A stretch of 64,000 nt of DNA from Lysinibacillus pakistanensis (GCA_001312325.1 BBDJ01000002.1:62001-126000); one strand, 5' to 3'. Shown: positions 40,561 through 52,171, numbered from the stretch's first letter. Notes: generated from the sequence alone by a model not told the origin. Made by a program: numbers and translations.

Positions 40561-41856
40561 ATGAAAAAAATTATGATTCAAGATATGCCAAAACATATCG
40601 GTGAAACAGTCAAGCTAGGTGCTTGGTTATCAAACAAACGTTCAAGTGGGAAAATTGCCTTCTTACAATTACGTGATGGCTCTGGCTTTGTACAGGGCGT
40701 TGTTGTAAAAGAAGAAGTAGGCGAAGAAATTTTTGCTGTTGCAAAAGGTATGACACAAGAAACATCGATGTATATTACGGGAGAGGTTAAAGCAGATGAG
40801 CGTTCAAGCTTTGGCTGCGAGCTAGCTGTTACAGGTATTGAAGTGCTACATGCCGCAACAGATTTTCCAATTACACCAAAAGAACACGGACCCGAGTTCT
40901 TAATGGATAATCGTCATCTATGGCTGCGCTCCCGTAAGCAGCACGCAATTATGAAGATCCGTAACGAAATTATTCGTGCAACTTACGAGTTTTTCAACAA
41001 CAACGGATTTACAAAAATGGATCCGCCAATTTTGACTGGATCCGCTCCTGAAGGTACTTCTGAGCTATTCCATACGAAATATTTTGATGAGGATGCGTAT
41101 CTTTCTCAATCTGGTCAGCTCTATATGGAAGCGGCTGCGATGGCATTAGGAAAGGTCTTCTCATTCGGTCCTACGTTCCGTGCTGAAAAGTCAAAAACAC
41201 GCCGTCATTTAATCGAATTTTGGATGATTGAGCCGGAAATGGCCTTTGTAGAATTTGAGGAAAATCTTGAAGTGCAAGAACAATATGTGGAACATATCGT
41301 GCAATCTGTACTAGCAAACTGCAAATTAGATCTAGAGCGTCTTGGTCGTGATACCTCAACTCTAGAAAACATAAAAGCACCATTCCCACGTATCTCTTAT
41401 GACGATGCGATTAAATTGTTACATGAGCAAGGATTTAACGATATTGAGTGGGGCGATGATTTCGGTGCGCCACATGAAACAGCTATTGCCAATTCATTTG
41501 ACAAACCTGTATTCATTACTTGTTATCCAGTAGGTATTAAGCCATTCTATATGCAACCACATCCTGATCGTGATGATGTTGTATTATGTGCAGATCTAAT
41601 TGCACCAGAGGGATATGGGGAAATCATTGGTGGTTCTGAGCGTATTCATGATTATGATTTATTAAAATCACGACTTGAAGAACACAATTTATCATTGGAT
41701 GCTTATGCTTGGTATTTAGAACTACGTAAACAGGGCTCCGTACCGCACTCTGGTTTCGGTCTAGGCTTAGAGAGAACAGTGGCATGGATTTCAGGAACTG
41801 AGCATATCCGTGAAACTATTCCATTCCCACGTTTATTAAACCGTTTATATCCATAA
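40561..41856 (+). CDS. asnS: Asparaginyl-tRNA synthetase
   Basis: Intact, 431 residues, class II synthetase. N-terminal OB-fold anticodon domain ([24 protein letters not shown]), class II motif 2 in [25 protein letters not shown], motif 3 in [16 protein letters not shown] 40561 follows TTGGAGGA, 28 bp after aspB. Confidence 0.96.
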   Translation: MKKIMIQDMPKHIGETVKLGAWLSNKRSSGKIAFLQLRDGSGFVQGVVVKEEVGEEIFAVAKGMTQETSMYITGEVKADERSSFGCELAVTGIEVLHAATDFPITPKEHGPEFLMDNRHLWLRSRKQHAIMKIRNEIIRATYEFFNNNGFTKMDPPILTGSAPEGTSELFHTKYFDEDAYLSQSGQLYMEAAAMALGKVFSFGPTFRAEKSKTRRHLIEFWMIEPEMAFVEFEENLEVQEQYVEHIVQSVLANCKLDLERLGRDTSTLENIKAPFPRISYDDAIKLLHEQGFNDIEWGDDFGAPHETAIANSFDKPVFITCYPVGIKPFYMQPHPDRDDVVLCADLIAPEGYGEIIGGSERIHDYDLLKSRLEEHNLSLDAYAWYLELRKQGSVPHSGFGLGLERTVAWISGTEHIRETIPFPRLLNRLYP

Positions 41857-41929
41857 GCGGCAATTAATATGGTTTGTATTTGACGCTTTAGGTACAGATA
41901 ATTACTGCCCGTTAAAGCGGGGCCAATTG

Positions 41930-41964
41930 AAAAGTCGCGTAGGGTAAATCTACGCGGCTTTTCT
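41930..41964 (+). terminator. Terminator of the aspB-asnS operon
   Basis: AAAAGTCGCGTAG (41930-41942) pairs with CTACGCGGCTTTT (41950-41962) with one G-T pair. Confidence 0.85.
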
Positions 41965-41995
41965 ACTTACTATTGAAGAAGGAGTCAAATAAGGT

Positions 41996-42725
41996 ATGAG
42001 CATAAATAATAGTCGACTCCGCATATGGACTGAACAGCGAATGATTCAAATTCCCCATCTCTTTTTTCAGTTTTATAAGGAGTTAAATATGAAGGATGAA
42101 GAGGCGCTAATCGTTTTCCATTTACTAGCGTTCCATATTGAGGGCAATGACTTTCCAACACCTGATGATTTAATGAACCGCCTCACAATGCCCGACAATG
42201 ATATTACCTCTGGTTTACAGCGGTTAATGCAAAAAGGCTTCCTTGAAATTACCCGTGATGTTGATGCAAACGGCAAGCTATATGAAAAATATTCGATTTT
42301 TCCACTTTGGGAGCGTATAATGCAGCTGATTGAAATGAAAGAACAGCAAAAAAACTGCTACTGCACTCAGACATGAAGAGGGCGAGATATTTCGGTTATT
42401 TGAAGAGGAAATGGGGCGTCTTTTATCTCCTTTAGAGCTAGAAAAAATCGGTTCTTGGCTAGATGAGGATAAGCATAGTCCAGCCCTCATTAAAGAAGCG
42501 CTAAAGGAGGCAGTTTTTGCAGGGAAGCTAAGTATTCGTTATATTGATCGTATTTTGCTGGAGTGGAAAAAGAAAAATATTACGACACCTCAGGCTGCAC
42601 AAAAACAAAGTGAGCAATTCCGTGAAAAACAAACAATTCACAGGCCATCAGTCCGCTCACCACAGCAAGGGATACAGTCGACAAATAAAGTACCATTTTA
42701 TAATTGGTTAGAAGAGAGAGAATAG
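41996..42725 (+). CDS. dnaD: DnaD replication-initiation protein (frameshifted)
   Basis: About 242 residues. N-terminal winged-helix DDBH1 domain (LNMKDEEALIVFHLLAF... LTMPDNDITSGLQRLMQKG) and C-terminal DDBH2 domain with RLLSPLELEKIGSWLDE and the YIDRILLEWKKKNI motif, which binds DNA. Primosome component for chromosome replication. The A7 run near 42350 splits the two domains. It is the first gene of the block dnaD-nth-ypoC. Confidence 0.9.
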
Positions 42726-42735
42726 GAGGACCAGT

Positions 42736-43399
42736 ATGCTAACAAAAAAACAATGGGAGCATTGTCTAGCCGAAATGGATCGTATGTTTCCTGAGGCACA
42801 TTGTGAGCTCGTGCATGAGAATCCGTTTGAGCTAACGATAGCCACATTGTTATCTGCACAATGTACTGATGTTCTTGTCAATAAGGTTACGAAAACGTTG
42901 TTCCAAAAATATAAGAAACCTGAAGATTATTTAGCAGTATCCTTAGAGGAATTACAGCAGGATATTCGTTCCATCGGCTTGTATCGAAATAAGGCAAAGA
43001 ATATTCAAGCTTTATGTCAGCGTTTGTTAGATGAATATGAGGGTGAGATACCAGCCAGTCGAGAAGCTTTAGTGACATTGCCTGGTGTTGGTCGTAAAAC
43101 GGCTAATGTCGTATTATCGGTAGCATTCGATATCCCTGCACTTGCAGTGGATACACATGTAGAGCGGGTGTCCAAGCGATTAGGGCTTTGCCGCTGGAAG
43201 GATTCGGTGCTTGAGGTGGAAGAAACGATTATGAAGAAAACACCAATGGACAAGTGGTCGAAAACACATCATCAGCTCATTTTCTTTGGCCGGTATCATT
43301 GTAAGGCTCAAAATCCAGGCTGTCAGTCTTGCCCGTTACTCGGAGAATGTCGAGAAGGACAAAAGCGTTTGAAAAAAAGGACTGGTGAAAGAGGCGTGA
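42736..43399 (+). CDS. nth: Endonuclease III (frameshifted at the very end)
   Basis: Removes oxidised pyrimidines and nicks the strand. HhH motif with catalytic Lys in LPGVGRKTANVV, catalytic Asp in LAVDTHVERVSKR, and a [4Fe-4S] cluster C-x6-C-x2-C-x5-C (CKAQNPGCQSCPLLGEC). I end it at 43399 by removing one A from the run near 43372, giving LKKGLVKEA and a TGA that overlaps the next GTG. Read as given, it would run into the ypoC frame. 219-220 residues, as in Bacillus. Confidence 0.93.
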
Positions 43400-43723
43400 A
43401 TATAGAGGCAATTACAAAGGAAAAAAATTGATGCTTGGTTTACAGAGTGGCAAGAGCTAGAAGGCAAAATTCACATAGCCCATGATACAAGAAATGGTGA
43501 GGCTAAGGGCTTGATGGAAGCGGCAATTGTTTTGTTTGACCATCTAGTAGAAGAGGGTGGAGATGAGATTTTGCCGATAAATGGGGTTGAACGATTGGCC
43601 TTTATAAAAGCAAAGCCTGGTCAATATGCCTGTTATCGTCAGCTGGGTGAATTATTTAAGGAGACAAAAAAACGGACTGCTCGCTTACGACTCCAAGCTA
43701 CCAAAAATAATTCAAATCGGTAA
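43396..43723 (+). CDS. ypoC: YpoC-family protein (frameshifted)
   Basis: About 108 residues: GTG 43396 overlaps the nth stop codon by three bases. The product begins VNIEAITKEKIDAWFTEWQE and contains LFKETKKRTARLRL. Size and place between nth and ponA match Bacillus ypoC, which is of unknown function. One A7 run near 43426 shifts the frame. Confidence 0.75.
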
Positions 43724-43734
43724 AGATATTTGGT

Positions 43735-43975
43735 TAAATCAATTTCGCCTTGGCGTAATTGTTGCTGTCGCTTCGCTTTCGCACAGATAAACAATGCGTC
43801 CGGATTTTGAATTGTGCTTTCTCAATTCGTTCCTTTGAAAATCCGTGACATCCGCCGGAGCTTTGGGCCAACAAGATGTTGGTCACTCAGTCATTGCCAC
43901 AGGACGTGGCGTTATTAGACTGAGTTCCTCTATTTCAGTGGGTGTTTGGGCACCCAATGAAATGGAACCAATACC
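43735..43975. repeat. Highly structured intergenic element, candidate interspersed repeat or RNA
   Basis: A GC-richer stretch packed with hairpins: CCAAC/GTTGG (43868-43882); ACTCAGTC (43885-43892) with GACTGAGT (43918-43925), enclosing CCAC/GTGG; and a long arm GTTCC-ATTTCA-TGGGTG (43924-43944) with CACCCA-TGAAAT-GGAAC (43951-43968). No reading frame fits. It lies between convergent ypoC and ponA. Function unknown; its look suggests a genome-wide repeat or a structured RNA. Confidence 0.55.
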
Positions 43976-44030
43976 GCATTCATCTCACCATCTTTAGAGG
44001 AGGGAGTCTTCTACTGAATGAAGATAAATG

Positions 44031-44075
44031 AAAAGCAGAGGAGCATCATTATTGATGTCTCCTCTGCTTTTTTTA
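44031..44075. terminator. Bidirectional terminator at the ponA end
   Basis: AAAAGCAGAGGAG (44031-44043) pairs with CTCCTCTGCTTTT (44059-44071), flanked by A's and T's. Confidence 0.85.
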
Positions 44076-46765
44076 TTCTGTGCTATCGTTTTCTTCATTT
44101 GGAACGACAGGGTCAGTTGGTGGTGTAGGTGGTTGACCACCGTTATTTGTGCCATTATTGGTGTTACCACCATTATTGCCACCACTGCCATTATTACCGT
44201 TAGGATTGCCATTGTTACTATTATTTCCACTACCATTATGGTTGCCATTATTTCCATTGTTGTTGTGATTGCCATTATTATCATTGCCATTTCCTTGATC
44301 CGGAGAAGTTGGCTGTTCTAAATCAGGTTCATCTGGAGTATCCGGGTCTTGGTTTTCATCTGGCATACTTGTCACTTGGAAGGAGGCTGTACCAGGTTCG
44401 CTTCGTGTACCATCCACAATTGCGACGACAGAGATTGTATAATTACCATCCTCTAAATTGTTTGCAACTGTTAGGCCTTTGCTTTCTGTTGTTCCAAGAG
44501 AAATTGTTTCTCCGCCTTCACGTGTAGCAGAGACCTCAAAGGTAGTTGGCAAAGGTTCGTTAGTTTCAGGATCCAGAATAGCATCATGTTCCCAAGAAAT
44601 GCTAATTGATTGAGCACCTAAATCTAAATTTGCCGAAACATTATAAGGTGTTGAAAGCTCAGGTGCCTCATATTCATTTGATACTTCCGTAGGCTCCGTG
44701 CCACGAACAAATAACTCAGTTTGACGTTTTTCACTTGGTGTGTAATCACTTGCTAATTTCAGTGGTTTTGAACCTACCTCGATTGTCATCTCTACAACAG
44801 AACTTGGTTTTTTTGAAACGAGGTGTTTCAACATCCGCTGAAATGTCTTTCATAATTTGTTTAAATAGTTGTTGTGGTAAACGACGTTCATCCCAAGTTG
44901 TGATAGGATCAAAGTGTTTTTCATAACCACTCCATATTGCGATTGAATAGTTAGTTGTGTAACCTGCAAACCATGAGTCTGGCACACTTGTGCTAGGTAA
45001 GTTGTATTTATCAAAATCAGCTTTTGAATAGTTAGTTGTACCCGTTTTACCTGCAATATCTAAGCCAGAGACATTGGCAGCAGTACCTGATGCATCGGGC
45101 TTATTGCCAACAACATCACGTAGCATGTCTGTTACCATGTAAGCTGTGTAATCACTCATCGCAACATTAGGTTTTGGTGTGTAGTCCTTTGTTGTTTTAC
45201 CATCACGATAAACAATTTTTGAAATTGCATGAGGATCATTGTAAACACCATCATTACCGAATGCTGCATAGGAAGCTGCCATTTGGATAGGAGATATGGC
45301 AATATCCCCCCCACCAATCGCATCAGATTCATACACATTTTTTTGCCTTAATACCTAAACGACCAATGAATTCCTTTGCCTTGTCAGTTCCAACCTCTTT
45401 TAAAGCTTTTACAGCTGGAACGTTTCGGGAAGCATATAGTGCCTTACGTGCTGTCATGGCCCCCATGTATTTACCATCCCAGTTTGTAATAGTTTGCTGA
45501 GTTCCAGTGTATTTCATTGGTTCATCTACAAGCGTTTGACCTGTTGACCATTTTAAATATTCAATAGCTGGACCATAATCCAATAATGGCTTCATAGTAG
45601 AGCCTGGCTGATTTTGTGTTAAATCGTCTGCATAGTTCCAACCACGATTGCCATAATTGCGTCCACCACCAACTGCTTGAATTTGACCCGTTTTTGTATC
45701 AACAACAGCTACACCAGATTGAATTTTTTTCTGTTGGGAAATTACTATCATCATTCATAACATTTTCAACAATTTGTTGAGCTTTTGGATCAAGTGTTGT
45801 GTAGACCTTAATGCCTTCTGCCATTGCAGAACCATCACCGTTTTTCTCAAGTTCGTTTAGGACGACATCAAGGAAAGCATCATATTTAGAGCCAGCAAAT
45901 TTTTGACGTGTTGTATCATCAGCTAAACCTGCTTGAACGTCTACTTTTTTTTGCTTCTTCCATTTCAGCTTTTGTAATTTTACCATGTTGATACATTAAT
46001 CCTAAGACTGTATTACGACGCTTTTCCGCAAGCTCAGGATTTTTTTAATGGGTCGTAAGCATTTGGACGCTGTACTAAACCTGCAAGTAATGCTTCTTCA
46101 TCTAACGTTAAATCTTTTAACTCCTTACCATAGAAATATTGAGCGGCTGTACCAAAGCCATATACACGACCTGACATAAGCATTTTGTTAAAGTACATTT
46201 CAAAGATTTCTTCTTTTGAGTATTTACGTTCTAATTGGAAAGCAAGCCAAGCCTCTTGTGCTTTACGTTTTAATTTTTTTCTCATTTTGTAAAAAAAGAG
46301 TTCTTCACAACTTGTTGTGTTAAAGTTGAAGCCCCCTGTGATCCAAAGCCATCGCGGAAGTTGGCAATAATTGCACCACCAAGACGATAAAAATCCATAC
46401 CATGATGCTCAAAAAAAGCGTACGTCTTCCGTAGCAAGGATAGCATTGATCATGTCCTCAGGTATATCTTCATATTTTATATATTTACGGTTTTCTGCAC
46501 CAATTGTTGCAAATAAATCACCATTTTTATCAAAGAACTCAGAAGAAACAGGGTCTTTTAGTAATTCTTCCTTAAGCTCGGGCGCGCTACTAGCATAAAA
46601 AGCGAACATCCCAGCTCCTCCAATAAAACATGCAACTCCTATTGCCACCAGCGTTAGGAAAATGCGCTTAAACCATAGTTTTCCAGATGATTTGGGCACT
46701 TTCTTTTTATTTTTTTGAGCGAGAGCTTTTTGACGCTCACCGCGTGTTTGACGACGTTCAGTCAT
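44073..46765 (-). CDS. ponA: Class A penicillin-binding protein 1 (frameshifted)
   Basis: Bifunctional peptidoglycan glycosyltransferase/transpeptidase, about 890 residues. Cytoplasmic basic start, one membrane anchor (IFLTLVAIGVACFIGGAGMF), GT51 domain with ATEDVRFFEHHG and STLTQQVVKN, transpeptidase with PGSTMKP (SxxK), SRN in ALYASRNVPAVKAL and KTGTTNYS. Then a fibronectin III-like domain (about 44380-44700) and a tail of about 55 Asn/Gly-rich residues ending in Pro-rich sequence. Shifts lie near 46410, 46295, 46040, 45945, 45730, 45345 and 44812. Co-transcribed with recU. Confidence 0.92.
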
Positions 46766-47414
46766 TCTACAATCTCCTCACTTTCAGAACCATGGCTTTT
46801 TGCTTCAATGAGCTGCTGGACAATCGGTAAATAGTCGATACGTGGATAATAGCTTGTAGGAATTTCGAAAGCTTCTCTTTCAATCGTTGAAAAAGGTATC
46901 GATTTACGCTCACCATTCTCCATTGCTTGCCAGGCCTTTTGTAAAACTTCGTATGGCACAATAAAATATCGTTCAAAAGCTGAAAAACGAACGATAATAA
47001 AAGCCACACCATTTTGTTCCGACACCTGCTGCATATGAGTCATTTGATGTAAGTGTATATTTTTTTAAGGGAAAACTCGTTTTGGAAGCTGTCTCCTTTG
47101 CATCAAAATCAATATACTGCCCTTTCCAAACACCATTATAATCTGTTGTGGAAGGAGTTCGGAAGTAAGCTTCGCGAATTACTGCAGCACTTCGTGATGG
47201 GTACTCTACTTTGACGATTTGTACGGGAACAGGTTTCTTATGAATGATAGCAAGTCGTCTTTTTATATAATAGTCGTTTGCTTCATTTATTTCATCTTCT
47301 AGTGTTTTCCCTCGATTACTAAAAGAGATTTCTTTGTTATCATCCTTTTTTTGCCACATTTTGTACAGTTGGATTTGGGGTATACAATTTCCCATTTGGA
47401 TAACGAATTGTCAT
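46762..47414 (-). CDS. recU: Holliday junction resolvase RecU (frameshifted)
   Basis: About 215 residues. Starts [14 protein letters not shown], then [38 protein letters not shown] (PD-(D/E)xK core) and [19 protein letters not shown] with the catalytic Asp/Glu/Lys set. It resolves recombination intermediates. Shifts near 47350 (T7) and 47065 (T8). Its stop codon overlaps the ponA start by four bases, the arrangement known in Bacillus. Confidence 0.92.
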
Positions 47415-47828
47415 TTAGCTCACCCTCTATAATACTGCTATTATATACAATAGTTTACCATGATTCAGTAGCAGTTCTCCACTTCTGGCTCGCTCAAACC
47501 ATAGCAGAAATCATACGACAAGAATCAATCAATATAGTACACTTTCCGTCTTCTGAAGTCGAAAAGTTGTCAAAAAAAAGGCTGTGCTTTCTACTCAAAA
47601 TGCCAAAAAAAACAGATAAAGTTTTCATCCAATTCAGTAGTCAATTTGTCCTCTCTATTCGCCCCAATCTAGCTAGAAGATTATTCGGACAACAGCGCCT
47701 TAAGTTTGTTTTAATAAAAAAAATATCGAAATTCTTCTTCTTTCAGCTAACTTACGCTTATTTTGTCACGCATGAAGGTAATTTTATACATGCGAGGAAT
47801 ACATAAGTAAAGCAAAGGAGGCGTTGTA
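47415..47828. other. Intergenic stretch upstream of recU
   Basis: About 410 bp between recU (-) and a small gene (+). Open frames exist but have no ribosome site or protein-like pattern. It should contain the recU-ponA promoter. I recognise no RNA. Confidence 0.35.
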
Positions 47829-48023
47829 TTGAATAAGTTGGAACAATTAGTTGCGCAGTTGGATCTGGTCAATCAATTACTTATAACAAGAGTGTCTTTG
47901 GAAAACAATGCACATAGCATGCATTTTTTTATGCAACTCAAAGCTGTTAGCCAGAAAGTAAGCTTAGCAGAAAAGAACTGGCAAGTAAAGAATGCGTGTT
48001 CGCCTATAAGTAGTGAAAAATGA
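47829..48023 (+). CDS. Small protein of unknown function
   Basis: 64 residues, starting at TTG 47829 behind an excellent ribosome site (AAAGGAGGCG). Predicted mainly helical (LEQLVAQLDLVNQLLITRVSLE), with no membrane helix or cysteine motif. The site supports real translation; function unknown. It sits where Bacillus has small yppC/yppD-type genes. Confidence 0.55.
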   Translation: MNKLEQLVAQLDLVNQLLITRVSLENNAHSMHFFMQLKAVSQKVSLAEKNWQVKNACSPISSEK

Positions 48024-48246
48024 TAGACTTTGGTACACTTATCTCATATGCAAAATAACTCACTCAATATGTGTATTTTATATTTACCATAATGAGAGGT
48101 GAGAGACATGCTATTATAAAAAAAACTTCATATACAACTTGCTTGTCATGTATTGTGTTGAGATTTTCGCTAACAGTACTACTATACATGTTGAAGAAGT
48201 GATTTTAAGTTCGTATTTGTTGGAATGAATGAGATGAGGTGCGAAA

Positions 48247-48635
48247 TTGTTATTAATACAGCAAACTTCCATATTAATAGATGAATGTGAAAAAAAGTGT
48301 TGCACGCTTTTGGCAAATGCGTGAAGAGGATCGTACACCTGATTTTTTTAAAGAGGTTAAGCCACATGCCGATGCGATACATCAACACTTAAAGGAGTGG
48401 CAACAGGGGGCCAATTTGTGGATTCAAAACAATAATCCAAAGTATATGCATATCCAACAAATTGCTGCTGTGGTGGAATCCATGGAGCAATTTGTTGTGC
48501 AATCTTTTTTTAAAGAAACAAGTAAAAAAACGCTTTTTAGATGCTATTCATTCTACCTCCTTTACATTGAAAAATTTTGAGCGAATCGTGAAGGAGGGAA
48601 CAAAAGATGTTATCCAAAAAGAGAACCATCAATGA
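48247..48635 (+). CDS. yppE: YppE-like DUF1798 protein (frameshifted)
   Basis: About 128 residues: LLIQQTSILIDECEKK, then FWQMREEDRTPDFFKEVKPHADAIHQH and NPKYMHIQQI, then FTLKNFERIVKEG. This all-helical family of unknown function sits next to recU in Bacillus. TTG 48247 follows GAGGTG. Shifts at A7 near 48292 and T/A runs near 48515-48530. Its end overlaps the start of yprA by 29 bp. Confidence 0.75.
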
Positions 48636-50880
48636 ATTATTAAACGAGTGGAGATATGATGAGGAATTAAAAGAGCGAATTATACACTGGCAGACACTGG
48701 AAGGACGGGAAGCAAAATATGCTTCTTTCCCTAGAAATTTACATCCTTCTCTAGTAAAGGCACTACAGGCAAGAGGGATCGAGCAGCTTTATACACATCA
48801 GCGAGAAGCTTTCGATTTGGCGCAGAGTGGTACATCCTTTACTGCGGTTACGCCAACAGCATCAGGTAAATCATATTGCTATCATCTGCCAGTTCTTCAA
48901 ACAATATTAGAGGATAAAAATGCCAGGGCTATTTATTTATTTCCGACAAAGGCTTTAGCACAGGATCAGAAAAATGATTTAAATGAATTAATTGAACAAA
49001 GTGGAGAAGAGATATTAAGCTACACATATGATGGAGATACCGCACCTGGAATTCGCCAAAAGGTACGTAAGGCAGGGCATATTGTCATGACAAACCCCGA
49101 TATGCTCCATTCAGGAATATTACCACACCATACGAAATGGGTATCCCTTTTTGAAAATTTACAGTATATCGTTATTGATGAATTACATACATATAAAGGT
49201 GTATTTGGTTCACATGTTGCCCATGTTATACGCAGACTCAAGCGGATATGTGCATTTTATGGCAGTAAGCCGGTGTTCATTTGTACTTCGGCAACTATAA
49301 AAAAATCCAAAGGAATTAGCAGAGATTCTAACAAATGAAACTCATGCATTAATTGCTGATTCGGGAGCACCAGTTGGTAAAAAAACATTTCTTTTTTTAC
49401 AATCCGCCTATTGTTCATAAAACGTTTGGTGTGCGTCGTAGTGCGGTTTTAGAGGTAAGTGACCTAGCTAAAAGATTATATATAGCAGGTATTCAAACCA
49501 TTATCTTTGCTAAAAGCCGTGTAAGAGTAGAAATGATAGTGACTTATTTAAAGGAGCTGACAAGAAACAAACTACTTGATGAATCGGTGCGAGGCTATCG
49601 AGGAGGCTATTTACCTTCTGAGCGAAGAGTAATTGAACGTGGTCTTCGAGATGGCACTATTCAAACAGTTGTTAGTACAAATGCTTTGGAATTAGGAGTC
49701 GATATTGGACAACTTCAAGCATGCATTATGACAGGTTACCCAGGAAATATTGCAAGTGCCTGGCAGCAAGCTGGTCGCGCTGGTCGTCGACAGGACGAGG
49801 CATTAATTATTTATGTAGCCCAATCGTCTGCACTAGATCAGTATGTCGTCAATCATCCACTCTTTTTACTCGGTGGTGCTCCTGAGGAAGCACGTATTTA
49901 CCCTGAAAATATGTTAATTTTAATGGACCACTTAAAATGTGCAGCATTCGAGTTACCTTTTTCCACAAATGATGCATATGGAGAATATGAAGTTCAGGAA
50001 TTATTAGATTATCTAGCAGAGGAAGGCGTTGTTTTTAAAACAAGTGATAAGTGGCACTGGATGAGTGATCGTTTTCCTGCACATGATATTAGTCTGCGCT
50101 CTGCTTCTCAGGAAAACGTTGTAATCATTGATATGACAGTTCCTGCACAAACAAAGGTCATCGGTGAAATGGATCGTCACAGCGCAATGACATTATTACA
50201 TGAAGAGGCAATCTATTTACATCAGGGCATTCAGTTTCAAGTAGAAAAGCTTGATTGGGAAGAAAAGAAAGCCTTTGTCCGTGAAGTAGATGTCGATTAC
50301 TACACAGATGCTAATCTAGCAGTTGAAATGAAAGTACTAGAAGAGGATCGTAATAGGGATTATAAGGGGGGCACAATTAGCTTTGGTGATGTTGGGTTAG
50401 TTGCTCAGGCCACACTATTTAAAAAAATACGCTTTGGCACTCATGATAATATCGGATCAGGTCCAATCCATTTACCACCAGATGAGATGCATACAAGTGC
50501 CACCTGGCTATCACTTCATTTATCAGAGCAGTGGTCAGAGGCAGAATTGACCGAGGTAATGATTGGAATAGCCTACGCAATGAATGCCTTTATACCTTTG
50601 TTTATTCAATGTGATAGCAGTGATGTAGCAGTCGTGCCACAAGTTAAAGCATCCCATAATAAGCTGCCAACATTTTTTTGTTTATGATAAGTATCCTGGA
50701 GGAATCGGATTAAGTGAAAAGGTCTATGATTTATGGGAGGACTTATTAACAAAAACACAGCACCATGTTATAAACTGTCCTTGTGAAGCTGGCTGCCCAT
50801 CTTGTATTGGTCCACAAGATTCTACGATGACTGTAAAAAGTAAAGTCGTCAAGCTACTACAAATATTAAATTATCAGTAG
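48607..50880 (+). CDS. mrfA: DEAD/DEAH-box helicase YprA (MrfA) (frameshifted)
   Basis: About 757 residues. Helicase core with TPTASGKSYCYHLPVL (Walker A), VIDELHTY (Walker B, DExH), ICTSATI, and motif VI in AWQQAGRAGRRQDE. C-terminal DUF1998 domain with the four-Cys zinc site CPCEAGCPSCIG. MrfA with nuclease MrfB repairs mitomycin-type lesions in Bacillus, but no mrfB follows here. ATG 48607 follows AAGGAGG. Shifts near 49301 (A7), 49380-49395 and 50675 (T7). The last 240 bp are duplicated at 63023. Confidence 0.9.
50612..50853 (+). repeat. Left copy of a ~240-bp direct repeat (yprA 3' end)
   Basis: From TGATAGCAGTGATG to AGTCGTCAAG this stretch recurs at 63023-63264 in the same orientation with about eight differences by eye. 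It covers the zinc-binding end of YprA. The two copies bound the accessory region in between. Confidence 0.9.
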
Positions 50881-51095
50881 TTAAGTATAGAGAGGGAGAG
50901 GATATAGATTAAATCTTCAAACCCAAATTGATCTTGTTGCTGTCTGTATTTTACAGGCGGCAGCTTTTTCAAATACTATTGCTTACAGAAATAATTGAAG
51001 TATGTCATAACGAGAAATTAGTGATCTTAATATACTCTGACGTTTTACAAGGAGTAATCTGAAAAAAAGGGTTACAAAGCCAAAATAGCATAACA
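50881..51095. other. Intergenic stretch after yprA
   Basis: About 215 bp between the yprA stop codon and the predicted promoter of the phosphotransferase gene. I see no gene or RNA; the helicase partner gene (yprB/mrfB) that might be expected is not there. Confidence 0.35.
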
Positions 51096-51124
51096 TTGAC
51101 AGTCACCCGACCGTATAGTATCAT
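51096..51124 (+). promoter_or_regulatory. Predicted promoter of the phosphotransferase gene
   Basis: TTGACA (51096-51101), a 17-bp spacer and TATCAT (51119-51124), about 38 bp before the start codon. Confidence 0.65.
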
Positions 51125-51161
51125 TTTCATTCTTACTTGTTGCGAGAAAGGCGGATTGACT

Positions 51162-52102
51162 TTGTTAATTGAAAGTGTAATAGATCACATATCGAGTCTT
51201 AAAGGGTATTCATCTGTAAAAAAAAGTAGAAAAAGGATACTCACCAGATGAAAAATACATAGTTACCGTCGGCCAGAATCAATACTTTATACGATTATCA
51301 GACATACAATATCATGAAAAACGAACCATCGAATTTTCATTGCTTCAAGCATTAGAAAAACAAGGTGTACAAACGAATAAAGCCATAGAATGTACTTTAT
51401 TGATTGAGGCTAATCTTTCTGTCATGGTATTAAGCTATATTGAAGGATACCCTGCAAATGAATTCATTTTGAATCTTTCTGATGTGGCGCAATTTAATAT
51501 AGGTCTTGCTGCTGGGAAAGAATTAAGAAAAATTCATCAGCTACATGCCCATGCCCCGCAAACGATGCACTGGGAAGAAGCTCAAAGAAAGAAATTCAGT
51601 TTTTATTTAAATGAATATAAAAAAAGGAAGCTATCAACTGCCAAAAGAGCATAAAATACTAAACTTTATTGAAAACAATTTCCACCTTCTTAAAGATCGA
51701 CCTATCACATTACTCCATGATGATTTTCATCTTGGCCATATCATCGTTCAAAATAACTTGTATAATGGCGTAATTGATTTTAATGGCTATGATTTTGGTG
51801 ACCTCTATCATGATTTTTATAATCTTTCTTTGTTTAGTAGAAGACACAGTATCCCATTTTGTATTGGACAAATAAATGGTTATTTTACAGAATCTCCAGA
51901 CGATACGTTTTGGCGAATATATGCCTTTATGCAGCGATGAATATCGTCTCTACGATTGTGTGGACGAAAAAAATATGATGAACAATCATTTGATGATGCA
52001 TTGGAAAGAATCCATCTCATTTTAGAAGATCATGACTATTTTAATTTGGATCGACCATTATGGTATAAGTCCAAAACTGTTGATAATGTTACAGGTTTAT
52101 AA
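51162..52102 (+). CDS. Aminoglycoside phosphotransferase-family kinase (frameshifted)
   Basis: About 310 residues. Kinase-like fold with the catalytic loop LLHDDFHLGHIIV (catalytic Asp) and the metal-binding GVIDFNGYDFGDLYHDF. The usual Asn five residues after the catalytic Asp (HGDxxxxN) reads His here, which may change metal binding. TTG 51162 follows GAAAGGCGG. Shifts at A7 near 51224, A6-7 near 51620 and near 51938. Substrate unknown: antibiotic, choline-like or sugar kinases all share this fold. Confidence 0.75.
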
Positions 52103-52132
52103 ACGGTGATATGTTTGCTATTGTGTATTTTT

Positions 52133-52171
52133 AAACTGAACTAATATTTATTAAATTTAGTTCAGTTTTTA
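52133..52171 (+). terminator. Terminator of the phosphotransferase gene
   Basis: AAACTGAACTAA (52133-52144) pairs perfectly with TTAGTTCAGTTT (52157-52168), with T's after it. Confidence 0.9.

Noticed and set aside
44028..44321. Plus-strand open frame rich in Ile/Val/Thr
   Set aside because: It is the antisense of the Asn/Gly-rich tail of PBP1, which explains its repetitive composition.
47351..47806. Plus-strand open frame of about 150 codons upstream of recU
   Set aside because: No ribosome site, unlike-protein composition, and its first part overlaps the recU start.
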